A stretch of DNA of 64,000 bases from Paulinella micropora (Eukaryota > Cercozoa > Imbricatea > Euglyphida): NCBI GenBank assembly GCA_009731375.1, contig BJOX01000072.1, forward strand, positions 779,673 through 843,672, written 5' to 3'. Made by a program: the position numbers and the translations under genes. The notes under the pieces were generated by a model. It saw only the letters and a program-made list of their open reading frames with translations, did not search any database and was not told the origin of the DNA. Below, in pieces: positions 1-11,883 of this stretch (position 1 is the first letter of the stretch; each line of letters starts with the position of its first letter).

Positions 1-114
1 CTCTCTCTCTCTCTCTCTCTCTGTCATTACCAGGACGGTATCTGTGTGGCTTCTTAACACCACCTGCTGTCGGGGCAGACTTGCGAGCTGCCTGAGATAG
101 GTGTATTATTGATG

Positions 115-172
<58 letters not shown>

Positions 173-320
173 AAGAAAGAAAGAAAGAAAGAAGAAAGAA
201 GAAAGAAGTGAGTGAAGGTAGAAAGAAAGAAAGAAGTGAAGGAAGGAAGGAAGTAATAATAATAATAATGATAATGATTATGATAATGATAATGATAATA
301 CGAAGGAAGGAAGGAAGGAA

Positions 321-351
<31 letters not shown>

Positions 352-430
352 GAAAGAAAGAAAGAAAGAAAGGAAGGAAGAAAGGAAGGAAGGAAGGAAG
401 GAAGAAAGAAAGGAAGAAAGAAGAGAGAAG

Positions 431-473
<43 letters not shown>

Positions 474-798
474 AAAGAGAAGAGAAGAGAAAGAAAAGGG
501 AGAAAGAGAGAGAGAGAGAGAGAGAGAGATGAGAGAGAGAGATGAGAGAGAGAGAGATGAGGGATTAGAGAGAGAGAGAGAGAGAGAGAGAAAGAAAGAA
601 AGAAAGAAAGAAAGAAGAAAGGAGTGAAGGTGGGAAGAAAGAAAGAAGTGAAGGAAGGAAGGAAGGAAGGAAGAAAGAAAAAAAGAAAGAAAGGAAGGAA
701 GAAAGAAAGAAAGAAGGAAGGAAGGAAGAAAGAAAGGAAGAAAGAAGAGGGAAAGAAAGAAAGAAAAGAAAAGAAAGAAAGAAAGAAAGAAAGAAGGA

Positions 799-830
<32 letters not shown>

Positions 831-847
831 AGAGAGAGAAAAAGGAG

Positions 848-883
<36 letters not shown>

Positions 884-984
884 GAGAGAGAGATGAGATG
901 AGAGAGAGAGAAAGAGAGATGAGGGATGAGAGAGAGAGAGAGATGAGAGAGATGAGAGAGAGATGAGAGAGAGATGAGAGAGAG

Positions 985-1019
<35 letters not shown>

Positions 1020-1068
1020 GAGAACACACACACCCACACACACACACACACAACACACACACACACGC

Positions 1069-1099
<31 letters not shown>

Positions 1100-1133
1100 A
1101 GAGAGAGAAAGTGTGTGTGTGTGTGTGAGAGAG

Positions 1134-1184
<51 letters not shown>

Positions 1185-1259
1185 GATAGATAGATAGATA
1201 GGCGGATAGAAATATAGAAAGATAGATTGATATCTCTAGATAGATATATAGATAGATAT

Positions 1260-1305
<46 letters not shown>

Positions 1306-1308
1306 GAG
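1..1308. repeat. Composite purine-rich microsatellite
   Basis: Runs of GA, GAAA, GAAG, a short AAT/ATG patch, CA/TG and finally GATA tetranucleotides fill this block almost without interruption. Only about 100 bases at positions 22-120 look unique. Every long open frame here encodes low-complexity Ser-Leu, Lys-Glu or Ile-Tyr-Leu-Ser repeats and is a by-product of the repeat. No gene is supported. Confidence 0.95.
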
Positions 1309-1857
1309 ATGTCGCAAAGGAATGTAGTCCTTGCAAAGGAACGCAGTTTCACATCAAACAGTAATTTGTGTACTGTGCATGTGTCCGGGATGGGAATCAC
1401 GGGTAGACTGTTCTGGAAAAAAGAAGAGGACGTTGAAGAAAAAGGCAATCTAGGAATAGGGAGTGCGGATTGGAGTTCTTCTTCAATGCCTTTCCATTCG
1501 CTTGGTGTAATACCAGGCGTTTTCTTCTTTCGGTTGGTTCTTTCGGGGCACTTCTTGTCCGATGGACGAAATGGGAGTATGTCTCGGCGTCAACACAGTG
1601 GGTGGAATCCAGGTTGATAATGCCGGGTTGCGACTTGTAGTCCGGATGCACGTGCGCTTTTGGACTTCTTTTCGAGGAGGCCCGAAAGATCTTCGTAAGG
1701 GTGAACATGAGCAAAATCTTCTCCAAGGGGTTCAGGCGGTGGAGAGCACGCACTGGGAGGGTGACGGCGGCCACTCCGAAGGGAATAGCGGTGCGTCGGT
1801 AAGTTTTCGCATGTGGTTTTTGTAACTTACGGCTTAACGTAGGGGAAGCAAGCCTCT
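1309..1857. other. Unique-sequence island, no gene recognised
   Basis: This is about 550 bp of balanced-composition DNA between GATA arrays. A 125-codon minus-strand frame (1397-1774) and short plus-strand frames are open, but they show no domain, motif or codon pattern that I recognise. The right edge carries the first copy of a 35-bp motif (ACTTACGGCTTAACGTAGGG and following bases, ending in CTCTTAG) that recurs inside the GATA arrays to the right. Confidence 0.5.
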
Positions 1858-1947
<90 letters not shown>

Positions 1948-1982
1948 TTAGATAGATAGAATCTAGATAGATAGATAGATAA

Positions 1983-2016
<34 letters not shown>

Positions 2017-2025
2017 GGATAGATG

Positions 2026-2080
<55 letters not shown>

Positions 2081-2122
2081 GAGATATCGACTAACGGCTT
2101 AACGTAGGGGAAGCAAGCCTCT

Positions 2123-2166
<44 letters not shown>

Positions 2167-2198
2167 CTTACGGCTTAACGTAGGGGAAGCAAGCCTCT

Positions 2199-2248
<50 letters not shown>

Positions 2249-2272
2249 TTAGATAGAATCTAGATAGATGAA
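1858..2272. repeat. GATA array with an interspersed 35-bp motif
   Basis: Long GATA tetranucleotide runs are interrupted at about 2091 and 2166 by copies of the motif first seen at about 1826 (core GGCTTAACGTAGGGGAAGCA). Three copies, each running into GATA repeats, indicate duplication of a motif-plus-array unit, either real or created during assembly. Confidence 0.85.
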
Positions 2273-2597
2273 ATATCGACTAATGTCAGAAAAAAGGAGC
2301 TTCTGATTTCGTCAACCAGGAAGTCTGTGGGTAAAGTATTAACCCGATGCCCAGCTAAGCCGTGATGTTTGCACGGAAGGGACTGATACAGGCAATACCA
2401 AAGCTCCCTNNNNNNNNNNNNNNNNNNNNNNNNNNNNNNNNNNNNNNNNNNNNNNNNNNNNNNNNNNNNNNNNNNNNNNNNNNNNNNNNNNNNNNNNNNN
2501 NNNNNNNNNNNNNNNNNNNNNNNNNNNNNNNNNNNNNNNNNNNNNNNNNNNNNNNNNNNNNNNNNNNNNNNNNNNNNNNNNATAGATAGATAGATAA

Positions 2598-2659
<62 letters not shown>

Positions 2660-2668
2660 GGATAGATG

Positions 2669-2699
<31 letters not shown>

Positions 2700-2840
2700 G
2701 AGATATCGACTAATGTCAGAAAAAAGGAGCTTCTGATTTCGTCAACCAAGGAAGTCTGTGGGTAAAGTATTAACCCGAGCCCCAGCTAAGCCGTGATGTT
2801 TGCACGGAAGGGACTGATACAGGCGATACCAAATATCCCT
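2273..2840. other. Duplicated segment flanking a 172-base gap
   Basis: The sequence at 2273-2409 (ATATCGACTAATGTCAGAAA and onward) is repeated almost exactly at 2703-2840. Between them are unresolved bases (2410-2581) and more GATA repeat. No coding content is supported. The pattern fits either a recent tandem duplication or two assembled versions of one locus on either side of a gap. Confidence 0.75.
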
Positions 2841-3683
2841 AGTACCAGACGGGGCCAGGGCTCGTTCCATAAGCGCCCCTTGCAGAACGAGCTCCCACCT
2901 CCATTACAGAGGACCCAGTAAGCAGATGGAGTTTCGAGACTATTCGACAGTCTAGTATAAACCGACAGAGCACTGTGGGTTTTATTCCGGGCTCAACAAG
3001 NNNNNNNNNNNNNNNNNNNNNNNNNNNNNNNNNNNNNNNNNNNNNNNNNNNNNNNNNNNNNNNNNNNNNNNNNNNNNNNNNNNNNNNNNNNNNNNNNNNN
3101 NNNNNNNNNNNNNNNNNNNNNNNNNNNNNNNNNNNNNNNNNNNNNNNNNNNNNNNNNNNNNNNNNNNNNNNNNNNNNNNNNNNNNNNNNNNNNNNNNNNN
3201 NNNNNNNNNNNNNNNNNNNNNNNNNNNNNNNNNNNNNNNNNNNNNNNNNNNNNNNNNNNNNNNNNNNNNNNNNNNNNNNNNNNNNNNNNNNNNNNNNNNN
3301 NNNNNNNNNNNNNNNNNNNNNNNNNNNNNNNNNNNNNNNNNNNNNNNNNNNNNNNNNNNNNNNNNNNNNNNNNNNNNNNNNNNNNNNNNNNNNNNNNNNN
3401 NNNNNNNNNNNNNNNNNNNNNNNNNNNNNNNNNNNNNNNNNNNNNNNNNNNNNNNNNNNNNNNNNNNNNNNNNNNNNNNNNNNTAAACCGACAGAGCACT
3501 CCGGGTTTTATTCCGGGCTCAACAAGCGAGAAAGGGCACCCTGAGGGAACAGGATTGTGCTTCCCGTCGCTATTTCGGCATGTGACTTATAGGCGTATGG
3601 CTAGGCACATATAAGGCACCCCACCACGGGCCCAGCACACCCACACCATCCCCTAATTCTCTGTCTGTCGACAGATGGCACCC
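2841..3683. other. Non-coding stretch containing a 483-base gap
   Basis: Positions 3001-3483 are unresolved. The bases just left of the gap (a run ending in GGGTTTTATTCCGGGCTCAA) recur just right of it, again suggesting a tandem duplication or an artefact at the gap. No gene is visible in the resolved parts. Confidence 0.7.
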
Positions 3684-3695
3684 ATTTCAAAAAAC

Positions 3696-3696
<1 letters not shown>

Positions 3697-3749
<53 letters not shown>

Positions 3750-3836
3750 GATAGATAGATAGATAGATAGATGGATAGATGGATAAGATAGATAAGATAG
3801 ATAGATAGATAAGATAGATAAGATAGATAAGATAGT
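3697..3836. repeat. GATA microsatellite
   Basis: GATA tetranucleotides with GGATA and AAGATA variants run up to the 3' end of the histone H3 fragment. Confidence 0.9.
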
Positions 3837-3849
3837 GGAGAAGTTCTTT

Positions 3850-4425
<576 letters not shown>

Positions 4426-4431
4426 TCTTTC

Positions 4432-4571
4432 AGTAGTATAGGGTGCCACTTCTGCACACTTTTTCAGTGCAGTTTCTCTACAGAAACCATACTAAGAGCC
4501 GTTATTCATTATTTCATCTTCCTATTTATAACAAATACAGACAGACAAAAGAAAGAAAAACTGCTACCTGT
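4432..4571 (+). repeat. Polinton 1 left terminal inverted repeat
   Basis: The outer 31 bases and the inner block ending CTGCTACCTGT match the reverse complement of the right terminus. The left copy has about 52 extra bases in the middle (about 4464-4515) that the right copy lacks. Polinton 2's left end shares the outer bases and continues with CTTTTTCA like this copy, suggesting that the right end suffered a deletion. Confidence 0.9.
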
Positions 4572-4613
4572 AAATAATTATTATTTCAATAAATAAATAA
4601 AGACACATATAGG

Positions 4614-5038
4614 ATGACAAACGAAGATACTCAGAGATTTAGAATGTCCAGAGGTTGTGTTATGGTAAAGAATAACGAAAAGAGACCAATGGTAAAAATT
4701 CAATGGAGAGAAGGAGGAAAAGTTATGTGTAAGAGTTTCTGTATCGGAAAGAAAAATCAAAAGAGCAAGCATTGGAAGAAGCAAAGAAGTATCACGAGGA
4801 AAATATAATACCTAAATATGAGGAATGGAAAAATAACTACGATAAAGAAACAAGAATAATCAAAAAAGAAAAGAAGAAAATTTGGAAGCATAAAGATTTT
4901 AAGTGTGGATGTGGTGCTGAAATACATAATGGAAACAAAACGCGACATATGAAGTCTCAGAAACATATTTCAGCAGAAAAAGAAAAACCTCCAGTTCGCG
5001 TTAATTCCTCCAAGGCCAAGCAAAGAGTATATGGATAG
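4614..5038 (+). pseudogene. Small zinc-finger protein at the left end, frameshifted
   Basis: This corresponds to the 135-residue protein at 53932 in Polinton 2, which holds the same first position. The N-terminal part (MTNED, SRGCVMVKNNEKRPMVK, QWREGG) and the C-terminal part (Lys/Glu-rich helix, then C-x-C-x12-H-x4-H) lie in different frames, with the break near 4755-4772. The C-terminal Cys/His pattern suggests one C2H2-like zinc finger, so nucleic-acid binding is plausible but not shown. A second Cys-rich stretch (about 5068-5143) follows in another frame and may be more of the same gene. Confidence 0.7.
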
Positions 5039-5290
5039 AATAAAGAAGGATGACGATGATAGATGTAATATGCGTGGATACATGGAACATAACTGCCACT
5101 GCGGTTGCGGGTATGGCAAGTATCTGTAATCAAAAAGTTTCTCTGAGGAAACCACTGAATTTCCATTTAAAGACAAGGAGGGTCCTTATATATAGAAGCA
5201 CACACGAGGCCACGAGGGGACGACCGATTGAGGCAGACAAATATTTTAATTTTATAAAGTTATATTTTCCTTGATATACTATTATCAAAC

Positions 5291-5339
5291 ATGGAGACAC
5301 ACACGTATAACTGCAAGGTCTACAGGTTAGATAGATTAA
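5291..5339 (+). pseudogene. PolB segment 1: first 16 codons, cut by piggyBac 1
   Basis: The ATG at 5291 starts METHTY, as does the PolB of Polinton 2 at 54582. The reading frame runs 16 codons to the TTAA at 5336-5339, where piggyBac 1 is inserted. It resumes in frame at 8241 on the far side, where the matching residues (EYK-IS, compared with EQK-IN in copy 2) continue. Excision at a single TTAA would therefore restore frame. Confidence 0.8.
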
Positions 5340-8236
5340 TGTCCATGTGCCTATGCCTGGATGCCATGTGGCAACAGTAAATACAGGACTTCCGGAGCTG
5401 AAAATAATAATAATAAAAAAAATTATTAATAATATTAATACATATTATCTTTTAACTATGTAAAAAAAGAATAATTTATTTAAAAAAGTGTTGGAGGCGG
5501 CTGCATCAATTTCTGGAGAACACCTGCCCCTAGTCTGAAAAGCACTGGTTGCCACGTGGCAACAAACAAGTAGGCTACTTCAAGGCCTCTAAAATCAAGT
5601 TCGCTGCTTTGTTTTTGCTGGTTTGCAGTTTTGTTTATGCCAGGCATGACACGTTCTGCCTTCACCGCTACACAGGGGCATGTCGGGGCCACAGGTGCCA
5701 CAGTAATAGCTCGTGTAAGACGACTTGCTGACAGAAGAGGCATACAAACAAACACGACACCTACGCCTTTTGGGCCTCTCTATGCTATCATTATATGCTC
5801 TACCTGCCTCCTGTTTCTTTTTTGCTTTGTCCGACATGATTACTAGGGGGTACCTACGAAGTTCCATGGGCAGGGGATCAGAAGCGAGGGCATTGGGGGG
5901 TTGGGAATCAGGGGGTGCACCTTGCCTGAGGAGGGCTGCAGCAAGCACAGATTTGAAATACCCCGGCCTGTTGTCGCCCTTCGTCATGTTGAGGTTGGCC
6001 AAGGACGACTGGCTAAAAAAACAATAATGTTTGTAAGCGTTGGTGATAATGAAGTCCATCAAAATCATAAAATCGACCTTCTTCCAGTCATTCAAAATAA
6101 AAGACAAATTGAGAGAGTTTGACCCGTGGCGTGCGGAATTAAACATATCAACCGCATTAAAAGCAGAATAATAAAGGGACACAGCCTCGCACCCGGGGAC
6201 ACGGGGCACAGACTGACTAAAACGATCATTACGATGCTTTCCAGGCAAGGTAGTGGAGCAGGTAGCAATAATTTGCTGCTGGTTGTGGTCGTTTTGGTTG
6301 ACTGCCAATAGCTTCAGCCCCTCCTTTTCGCATGTTGCAGAAGCTAAATCGCCCTTGCCCCCCCCCCCCCTTCTACTGTGTAGAAGCTGCACAGGAAAGC
6401 CCACATGAACAGTCTTCACCATTCCAACAAAATCGACCCCCTTTTCTTCATCTCGACTGCTGTTTTGCAAGAAGCGAACCAAGAATCGCCGATGGAAATG
6501 CGACCTGTTCCCCACCACGGCTTGGATAAACGAAGGGTAGTGGCCGTCGTGACTCCAAACTCTTTGGCGAACTCCTTGTGTTTATCTCTGTCATTACCCT
6601 CCACTATTTCCATGGCGATACAGACCCCCGTTTCGACATCGCACGCTGTATGATATTCCCTTCCAACAGGGATTGGCTTACGGGGGACACACATTTGGCC
6701 AGGCATACCTACCCCTGTATATTGACCCATGCTCTCATCGATAGTAATTACCCCCCCAGGAACGATTGCAGCCCTTGCCTTGGCGTCAACAGCTTCAGCG
6801 AATGCTCGAATTGGCAAAAAAGGATCATCATCAGTTGCAGGGGGGCCAGTACGTAGACATTTCAAAATGGTGTCGAAGCGATTCAGCGCCATATACTCAC
6901 CAAAACCATCTCCTGGCAAGCCATCCGTCCCCTCACCCTCCTTGGGGGCCCAGTGCGACCTTCTTCGACCCCTGTCTGCAATGGAAATGCGTACCAGCAG
7001 CCCCAAAAAAAGCCAGAACTCCTCAGTGGACAATGCTTTTGCTAAACCATTATTTTGTTGTTTTGCAAGCTCCTGGTTGGTGAGCTGAAGGATGGATGTT
7101 AAAGCCGACATGGGGAAAAAATGAAGAAAGTGTCTACAAACCGGAAAAACAAAAAAATAAAATAAAAAAATTTTGGCAATCACGCAAAATTTTGCACGAA
7201 AGCGGACACCATGATGACAAAAAAAAACAAACAAAACAAAGGGAGTTGAAATTAATTTTCATTACATTATTTCTCTGCAACGACATAACAATATTCAAAA
7301 AAAAAACCAGACACATGTAAAAAAAGTGTATGGGGTATGGATGCAAACTGGAATAAGAAAAACAAAACGAAATGGCAAAGAAAGAGGAGGGGGGACGCGA
7401 GGGGGGAGATGTCAAACTTCTCTTCCATCGTAGACTTTGCCTTGTGGCGAGGACGATCTGCTCCCCAGTCCACTGCCTGGGGACCCACTTTCCAGTCAAA
7501 GCCCTTCCCCAACACATTTTGTTTCTCCTCCTCCACTTGCTGGGCTGTATAGGGGCTGGGGTTAAGAAAGGGAACAGCCTCATCCTCACCTCCCTCCTCC
7601 TCCTCCTCTTTTTCCTCACCCGCCTCATCCAGATTCTGTTGCTGTTTTTGTTCCTCCTCCTGTTCCTCCTGTTCTTCTTCTTCATCCTCCGAAACCTCCA
7701 TCTCCACCTCTTTCTCCTCTGCATTCATGAACTTCAAACTCGACCCTGCCTGCCCAGGCTCTGGCTTCAAATGCTTCGTGAAGAAGTAATAATCCTTGCC
7801 ATCAAAACGCAGCGTGGTTAAAGCTTTTTGGTTTTTTGTTTCTTTTTCTGTCAACACCCCCAAAGCCACAATGTCCTTAAAGGTGGGATCGCCAAATTTC
7901 TTTTTTGCCCAAGCCCTCCCCAAGCGCACAACAGGGACTGAAAGGGTGTCTCCCACCTCCATCTTTTCCAAAAAAAAATCGTTATGTGGTGACTTTACGT
8001 GGGAAAAGTGCACTGGGAGGGGTCACCCTTCAATAGAAAAAAAAATAACTTCAACTAAAAGTTTTGTCGAGAAATTTTACGACGCGCTTATTAGGGACTT
8101 TTCCAACAGTTTTCTAGCGTTTTATTCATGAAAACAGCCACGGTTTAGTCGTGAGAATTTTTTAAAAATTAGTACTGAAAAATTGTTGCAACATGGCAAC
8201 AAATGTTGCCACATGGCAACGCCAGGCACATAGACA
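5340..8236 (-). mobile_element. piggyBac-like element 1 (in PolB)
   Basis: The termini are inverted (TGTCCATGTGCC left; TGTCTATGTGCC on the reverse of the right end). They are flanked by TTAA on the left (5336-5339) and TTAC on the right (8237-8240), that is, the piggyBac TTAA duplication with one substitution. Subterminal 16-bp palindromes of the type GTTGCC-ACAT-GGCAAC occur at 5360, 5548, 8185 and 8205. The element is 2.9 kb with one two-exon transposase gene on the minus strand. The DDD transposase with a C-terminal cysteine-rich domain is the piggyBac (DDE_Tnp_1_7) architecture. Confidence 0.9.
5595..7962 (-). pseudogene. piggyBac transposase (element 1), two exons, frameshifted
   Basis: Exon 1 runs from the ATG at 7962 to about 7418 and encodes an N-terminal domain (MEVGDTLSVP, LGRAWAKKKFGD) followed by an acidic linker. 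The inferred intron (about 7417-7134, GT to TTTGTAG) is in phase 2, as in element 2. Exon 2 encodes the RNase-H-fold DDD transposase: first Asp in ITIDESMG, second in SIGDSWFAS, third in NAVDMFNS. A C-terminal cysteine-rich zinc domain follows (CRVC, YYCGTCG, then C-x-AWH). The enzyme would cut and paste the element at TTAA in the nucleus. A 1-base loss in a G run near 6437-6442 shifts the frame between the second and third Asp, so this copy is inactive unless that is a sequencing error. Confidence 0.85.
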
Positions 8237-9003
8237 TTACGGGAATATAAGATAAGTTACGAAATCAAGTCTGTCAGGGGTCGGGATGTGCTATACATCA
8301 AACCGAAGGTAAGGGGGTATAAAATTGATACACCGACAGCCCAAAACTACTTGAATCAAGTAAGAGGTGCGGTGTATTTCGAACACCATGCTATACCAAT
8401 AGCCCCACCTTTACCTACGATTGAAGAGAAAAAAGAGATGAAAGAAAATTACAGAGACTTGTTGCAATATGGTAATTATGATATCATGAGGGACGACAGC
8501 AAGGAACACGAACTAGGAATAAATGAAAGCCGATATGCGGTAAGGATTAACTGCAACTTCCGATCATTTACGATGAGCGCTGTAATAAGATTTATTGAGA
8601 TCGTGTTGAACGACTTTGTAAGACGACAATCGCCCGCAGATAAGGTTAGCCTAGGTATTGAGTTTGTGGATTACTATGGAAAAGTATCAACAGGCTTACA
8701 CAAAGTTAATCAAATCTCGGTTGAAAAAGTTTTAGAAAGATTGTCAGCAATATTTCAAAGCAACGAAAGTCTTTACATGGACGAGAACGGAATAAACTTT
8801 GATAAATTAAAATTTGTGTTGAAATCTGTTAAAATGCCGACGGGCGGGACAAGGCTACAGGTTTTGAACAAATTGGATATATACAGAAAGAAAGGAGTAA
8901 TCTGTATTACAAACAGCGATAACTTATGCTTAGCACGAGCAATCGTTGTAGTCAAAGCAAAAATTGAAAAACATCCAAAATTCAAGACAATACTAATGGT
9001 TAA
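8237..9003 (+). pseudogene. PolB segment 2: N-terminal region between the two piggyBacs
   Basis: About 250 codons match residues 18-270 of the Polinton 2 polymerase (shared phrases: TAQNYLN, RGAVYF, FVDYYG, STGL, LERLSA, FQSNESLY, MPTGGTRLQV, LARAIVVVKA). In Polintons this region precedes the exonuclease and its function is unsettled; a terminal-protein role is often proposed. The reading ends at the TTAA of piggyBac 2 (9000-9003). The 24 codons after that in the open frame are piggyBac terminal sequence, not polymerase. Confidence 0.85.
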
Positions 9004-11879
9004 GTCCCTGGTGTTTCCAATTGGTAATTTTTGTTACCAATTGGTAACTTTTTTCCGTGAACTTTTTTTCAAGAATTTTCATTCATAAATTAGGCTCAAT
9101 AAATTACTTCTGAGCACTCTCAGGGCTCCGGAATGACTGTAGGAAGCGACTCGTAGAATTTTCAGCCAAAAATAGTAAGTAGAAGTCAAGAAAAAGGCAC
9201 TTGACTGAGCCACATTATTTTTTTATTTTTGCCATTTTTGAAGCCATTTTCTGAAAAAAATGGAGGTGGGTAGCTGCGTTTCGGTGCCATGCGTGAAGCT
9301 AGGGAAGGCTTGGGCACGTCGAAAGTTTGGGGAAAGTGTTTGTGATGACATTAGGCTGGTGGGGAAGCTGAAAGACAAAGAAACCAAACATCACAAGGCT
9401 CTTGTGACTTTGCGTTTTGACAAGAAGGACTATTTCTTTTCGTCCAACATTCTACGGGTTGAGGATGACCAGACCGTGCATGGTTTTGCCTGCATTGATA
9501 GTGATTTGAAAGAGGTAGTAGTACAGTTTACTGACGACAAACAGACGAGTGAGGACGAAGCTCTGGGTGGGAACGTGGAAAAAAAATCCGAGCAGCAGGA
9601 GCTTGAACCAGAGTTGCTGGACGATGAGGGAGGAGAGGAGGAGGTTCATAATTCGTACAATGCCTGCCCTTACTCGGAGGAGGAAGTGGATCAGGAGAAT
9701 CAAAAACTGCATCAGATGGGGTTTGCGTGGCATTTGAAGGAGCAGAAGGTGGATTGGAGCGCCGATCGTCCTTTGTTCCCACCCAAAACGAGGCTGGAGA
9801 ACGCTGCCACAGCTTCTGCTCTGGAGTACGTAATCCTTTTTCTCTGCAATACAACCATTCTGTTCAATTTCCAGCTCAGCAAGCAAAATATGTATGTTGT
9901 TGTATATGTTTCCAGTTTTGTATGCATGTGAACATGTTGGTTACCAGAGAATTCTAGTTGCGAAGACATGCACTTTGAGTTGTGTTTGTCACTCATTTTC
10001 ACTGTGTTCTGTGTTTGTCTGCTTTTCTTTTGAATATGTCTTCGGTTTTGCCATTTTTTTCTTCATTTTGTCTTGTAGACATTTCTGTCACTTCATGCCA
10101 CCGAAAGCAATCAGTAGAACCATAGAGCTTACTAACGCCGAGCTGGCAAAGTCTCAGGAATCGTGGATCAAAAAGCCCATGGATCATGCAGAGTTTTCGG
10201 TATTCTTGGGACTGCTTGTCAAAATGTCGATAGCAGATAGGGGTCGCCGTAAAGCACACTGGACTCCTAGGGATGAGGTAGCCTCGGATGGTCTGGCAGG
10301 TGACGGGTTTGGGGACTTCATGTCGTTGAATCGTTTTGATAAGATTTTTTCCTGTCTGAAACTAGGACCTGCCTCTGTTGAAGACGACCCCTTCTCCCCA
10401 GTTCGGTTCTTCATGGAAGAGACCAACAAACGTTTCAATTGGGCTTTCATCCCTGGTCCTTGCTTGACAGTCGATGAGAGTATGGGACAATGGACGGGTA
10501 AGGACATGCCAGGGCAGGTGTACGTGCCTCGCAAACCGATTCCTTTAGGAAGGGAATATCATACTACCTGTGACGTCCAAACTGGCATCTGTGTGTCCTT
10601 GGAATGCGTGGAGGGGAAGGAACGTGACAGAGCTAAGGAAGGAGTGGACATGTGGGGTGTGACAACAGCAACCACTGTACGTTTGGTCAAGCCCTGGGTC
10701 GGCACAGGTCGTTTGGTTGTTGGTGATTCATGGTTTGCAAGTGTTAAGACAGCTATGGCTTTGAAGGCATCAGGCCTCGATTTTATCGGCATGGTGAAGA
10801 CTGCGACTGCGAATTTCCCTAAGCGAGTTTTGTGGAATGCAAGGGGCAACAACAAAGGTGATTTGGCGTCGGCAGTCTGTGTTAAAGATGGGGTTGCACT
10901 GCTTGCTGTGAACCAAAATGATCACAATATGCAACAAATTATCGCTACGTGTGGCACAACTTTGGCAGGTAAACCACGACATGCGCGTTTCAGCAAGAAT
11001 GATACCTTTGTTGCGCGGTGTGAAGTCGTCGCGAAGTATTACGAATGTTTCAACGCAGTCGATAGATTCAATTCTTTGCGACAGGGGTCGGGATGCATGA
11101 ATCTCAATGTCTCAGTTCGTTCCTGGCAGGATGCAGATTTTCTGATTTTATTGGATTTCATAATGACCAATGCGTACCTGCACTTCCTTCGGTTCAGTGG
11201 AACACCTCAGGCTACCTACCTCCGAGCAAAAGGCACCACGAGACCAACCTTTTTCAAAAATTTGGTTGCAGACGGGCTCCTCAAAAAGAAAATCTCAGCA
11301 GATGTGGACTGGAGCATGTTAAGCCCGCAGTCTGAGAACCTCCGAGGCCCAGATCCCAACCAACCGCACATGGTGTTAGCCCAATATCCTTTGGTTGACA
11401 TGGCCGATGCATTGAAACGCAAAGCGGAATCAGGAAGCAACTTCCACCAGGCCACTCAGAGGTCCAAACGTAGGCGTTGCACTGTGTGCAAACATGTCCA
11501 AGGTAGCAGCAGTAGCATTCTCACATCTTTTTATTGCAAAACGTGCGGTCCACATATGGCGTTGTGTGGCACCAAAGGCAGAGGGTGCCACGCCTGGCAT
11601 ATTAAGCATGGAGATCCGAGAAAACATAACAAAGGCTTTGTGTAAGGTTAGCTTTTTCTGCATTTCCAATTGGTACAGCATTATGTTGTTCTGTAGGACG
11701 TGCAGATGTCAGAGGAGGAACAAAAGCTGTTCGTGACTTTTCGAATAAATTTTTCTGACCGTTAGGTCCAAGTTGATAATATTAAATGAAAATTTTAATA
11801 CAAAAATAAAAATTAATTATTTTTCCGGTGACCGAAAGTAATTTAATATCGTTACCAATTGGTAACCAGGACCAGGGAC
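9004..11879 (+). mobile_element. piggyBac-like element 2 (in PolB)
   Basis: The termini share GTCCCTGGT followed by CCAATTGGTAA in inverted orientation. The flanks are TTAA (9000-9003) and TTAG (11880-11883), a piggyBac target duplication with one altered base. The 16-bp palindrome GTTACC-AATT-GGTAAC lies near both ends (9033-9048, 11851-11866), and a half-diverged copy lies at 9013. The element is 2.9 kb, opposite in orientation to element 1 and clearly diverged from it, so the two are separate insertions of related families. Confidence 0.9.
9260..11645 (+). CDS. piggyBac transposase (element 2), two exons, apparently intact
   Basis: Exon 1 is 9260-9825 (start MEVGSCVSVP) and exon 2 is 10079-11645. 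The inferred intron 9826-10078 begins GTACGT and ends TTGTAG after a pyrimidine-rich tract. Joining gives 711 codons including stop with no frame break. The N-terminal domain resembles that of element 1 (LGKAWARRKFGE), then an acidic linker. Exon 2 has the three catalytic Asp (LTVDESMGQ, VVGDSWFAS, NAVDRFNS) and a C-terminal zinc domain (CTVCKH, YCKTCGPH, C-HAWH). This is the only complete transposase in the window and could be active. No host gene is interrupted; its insertion disrupts the Polinton polymerase. Confidence 0.9.
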
Positions 11880-11883
11880 TTAG

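Noticed and set aside
1397-1774. 125-codon minus-strand frame in the unique island
   Set aside because: No recognisable domain or supporting signals; length is within chance expectation for this composition.
1140-3840. CRISPR-like array
   Set aside because: The GATA blocks with interspersed motifs have no constant-length unique spacers; they are microsatellites.
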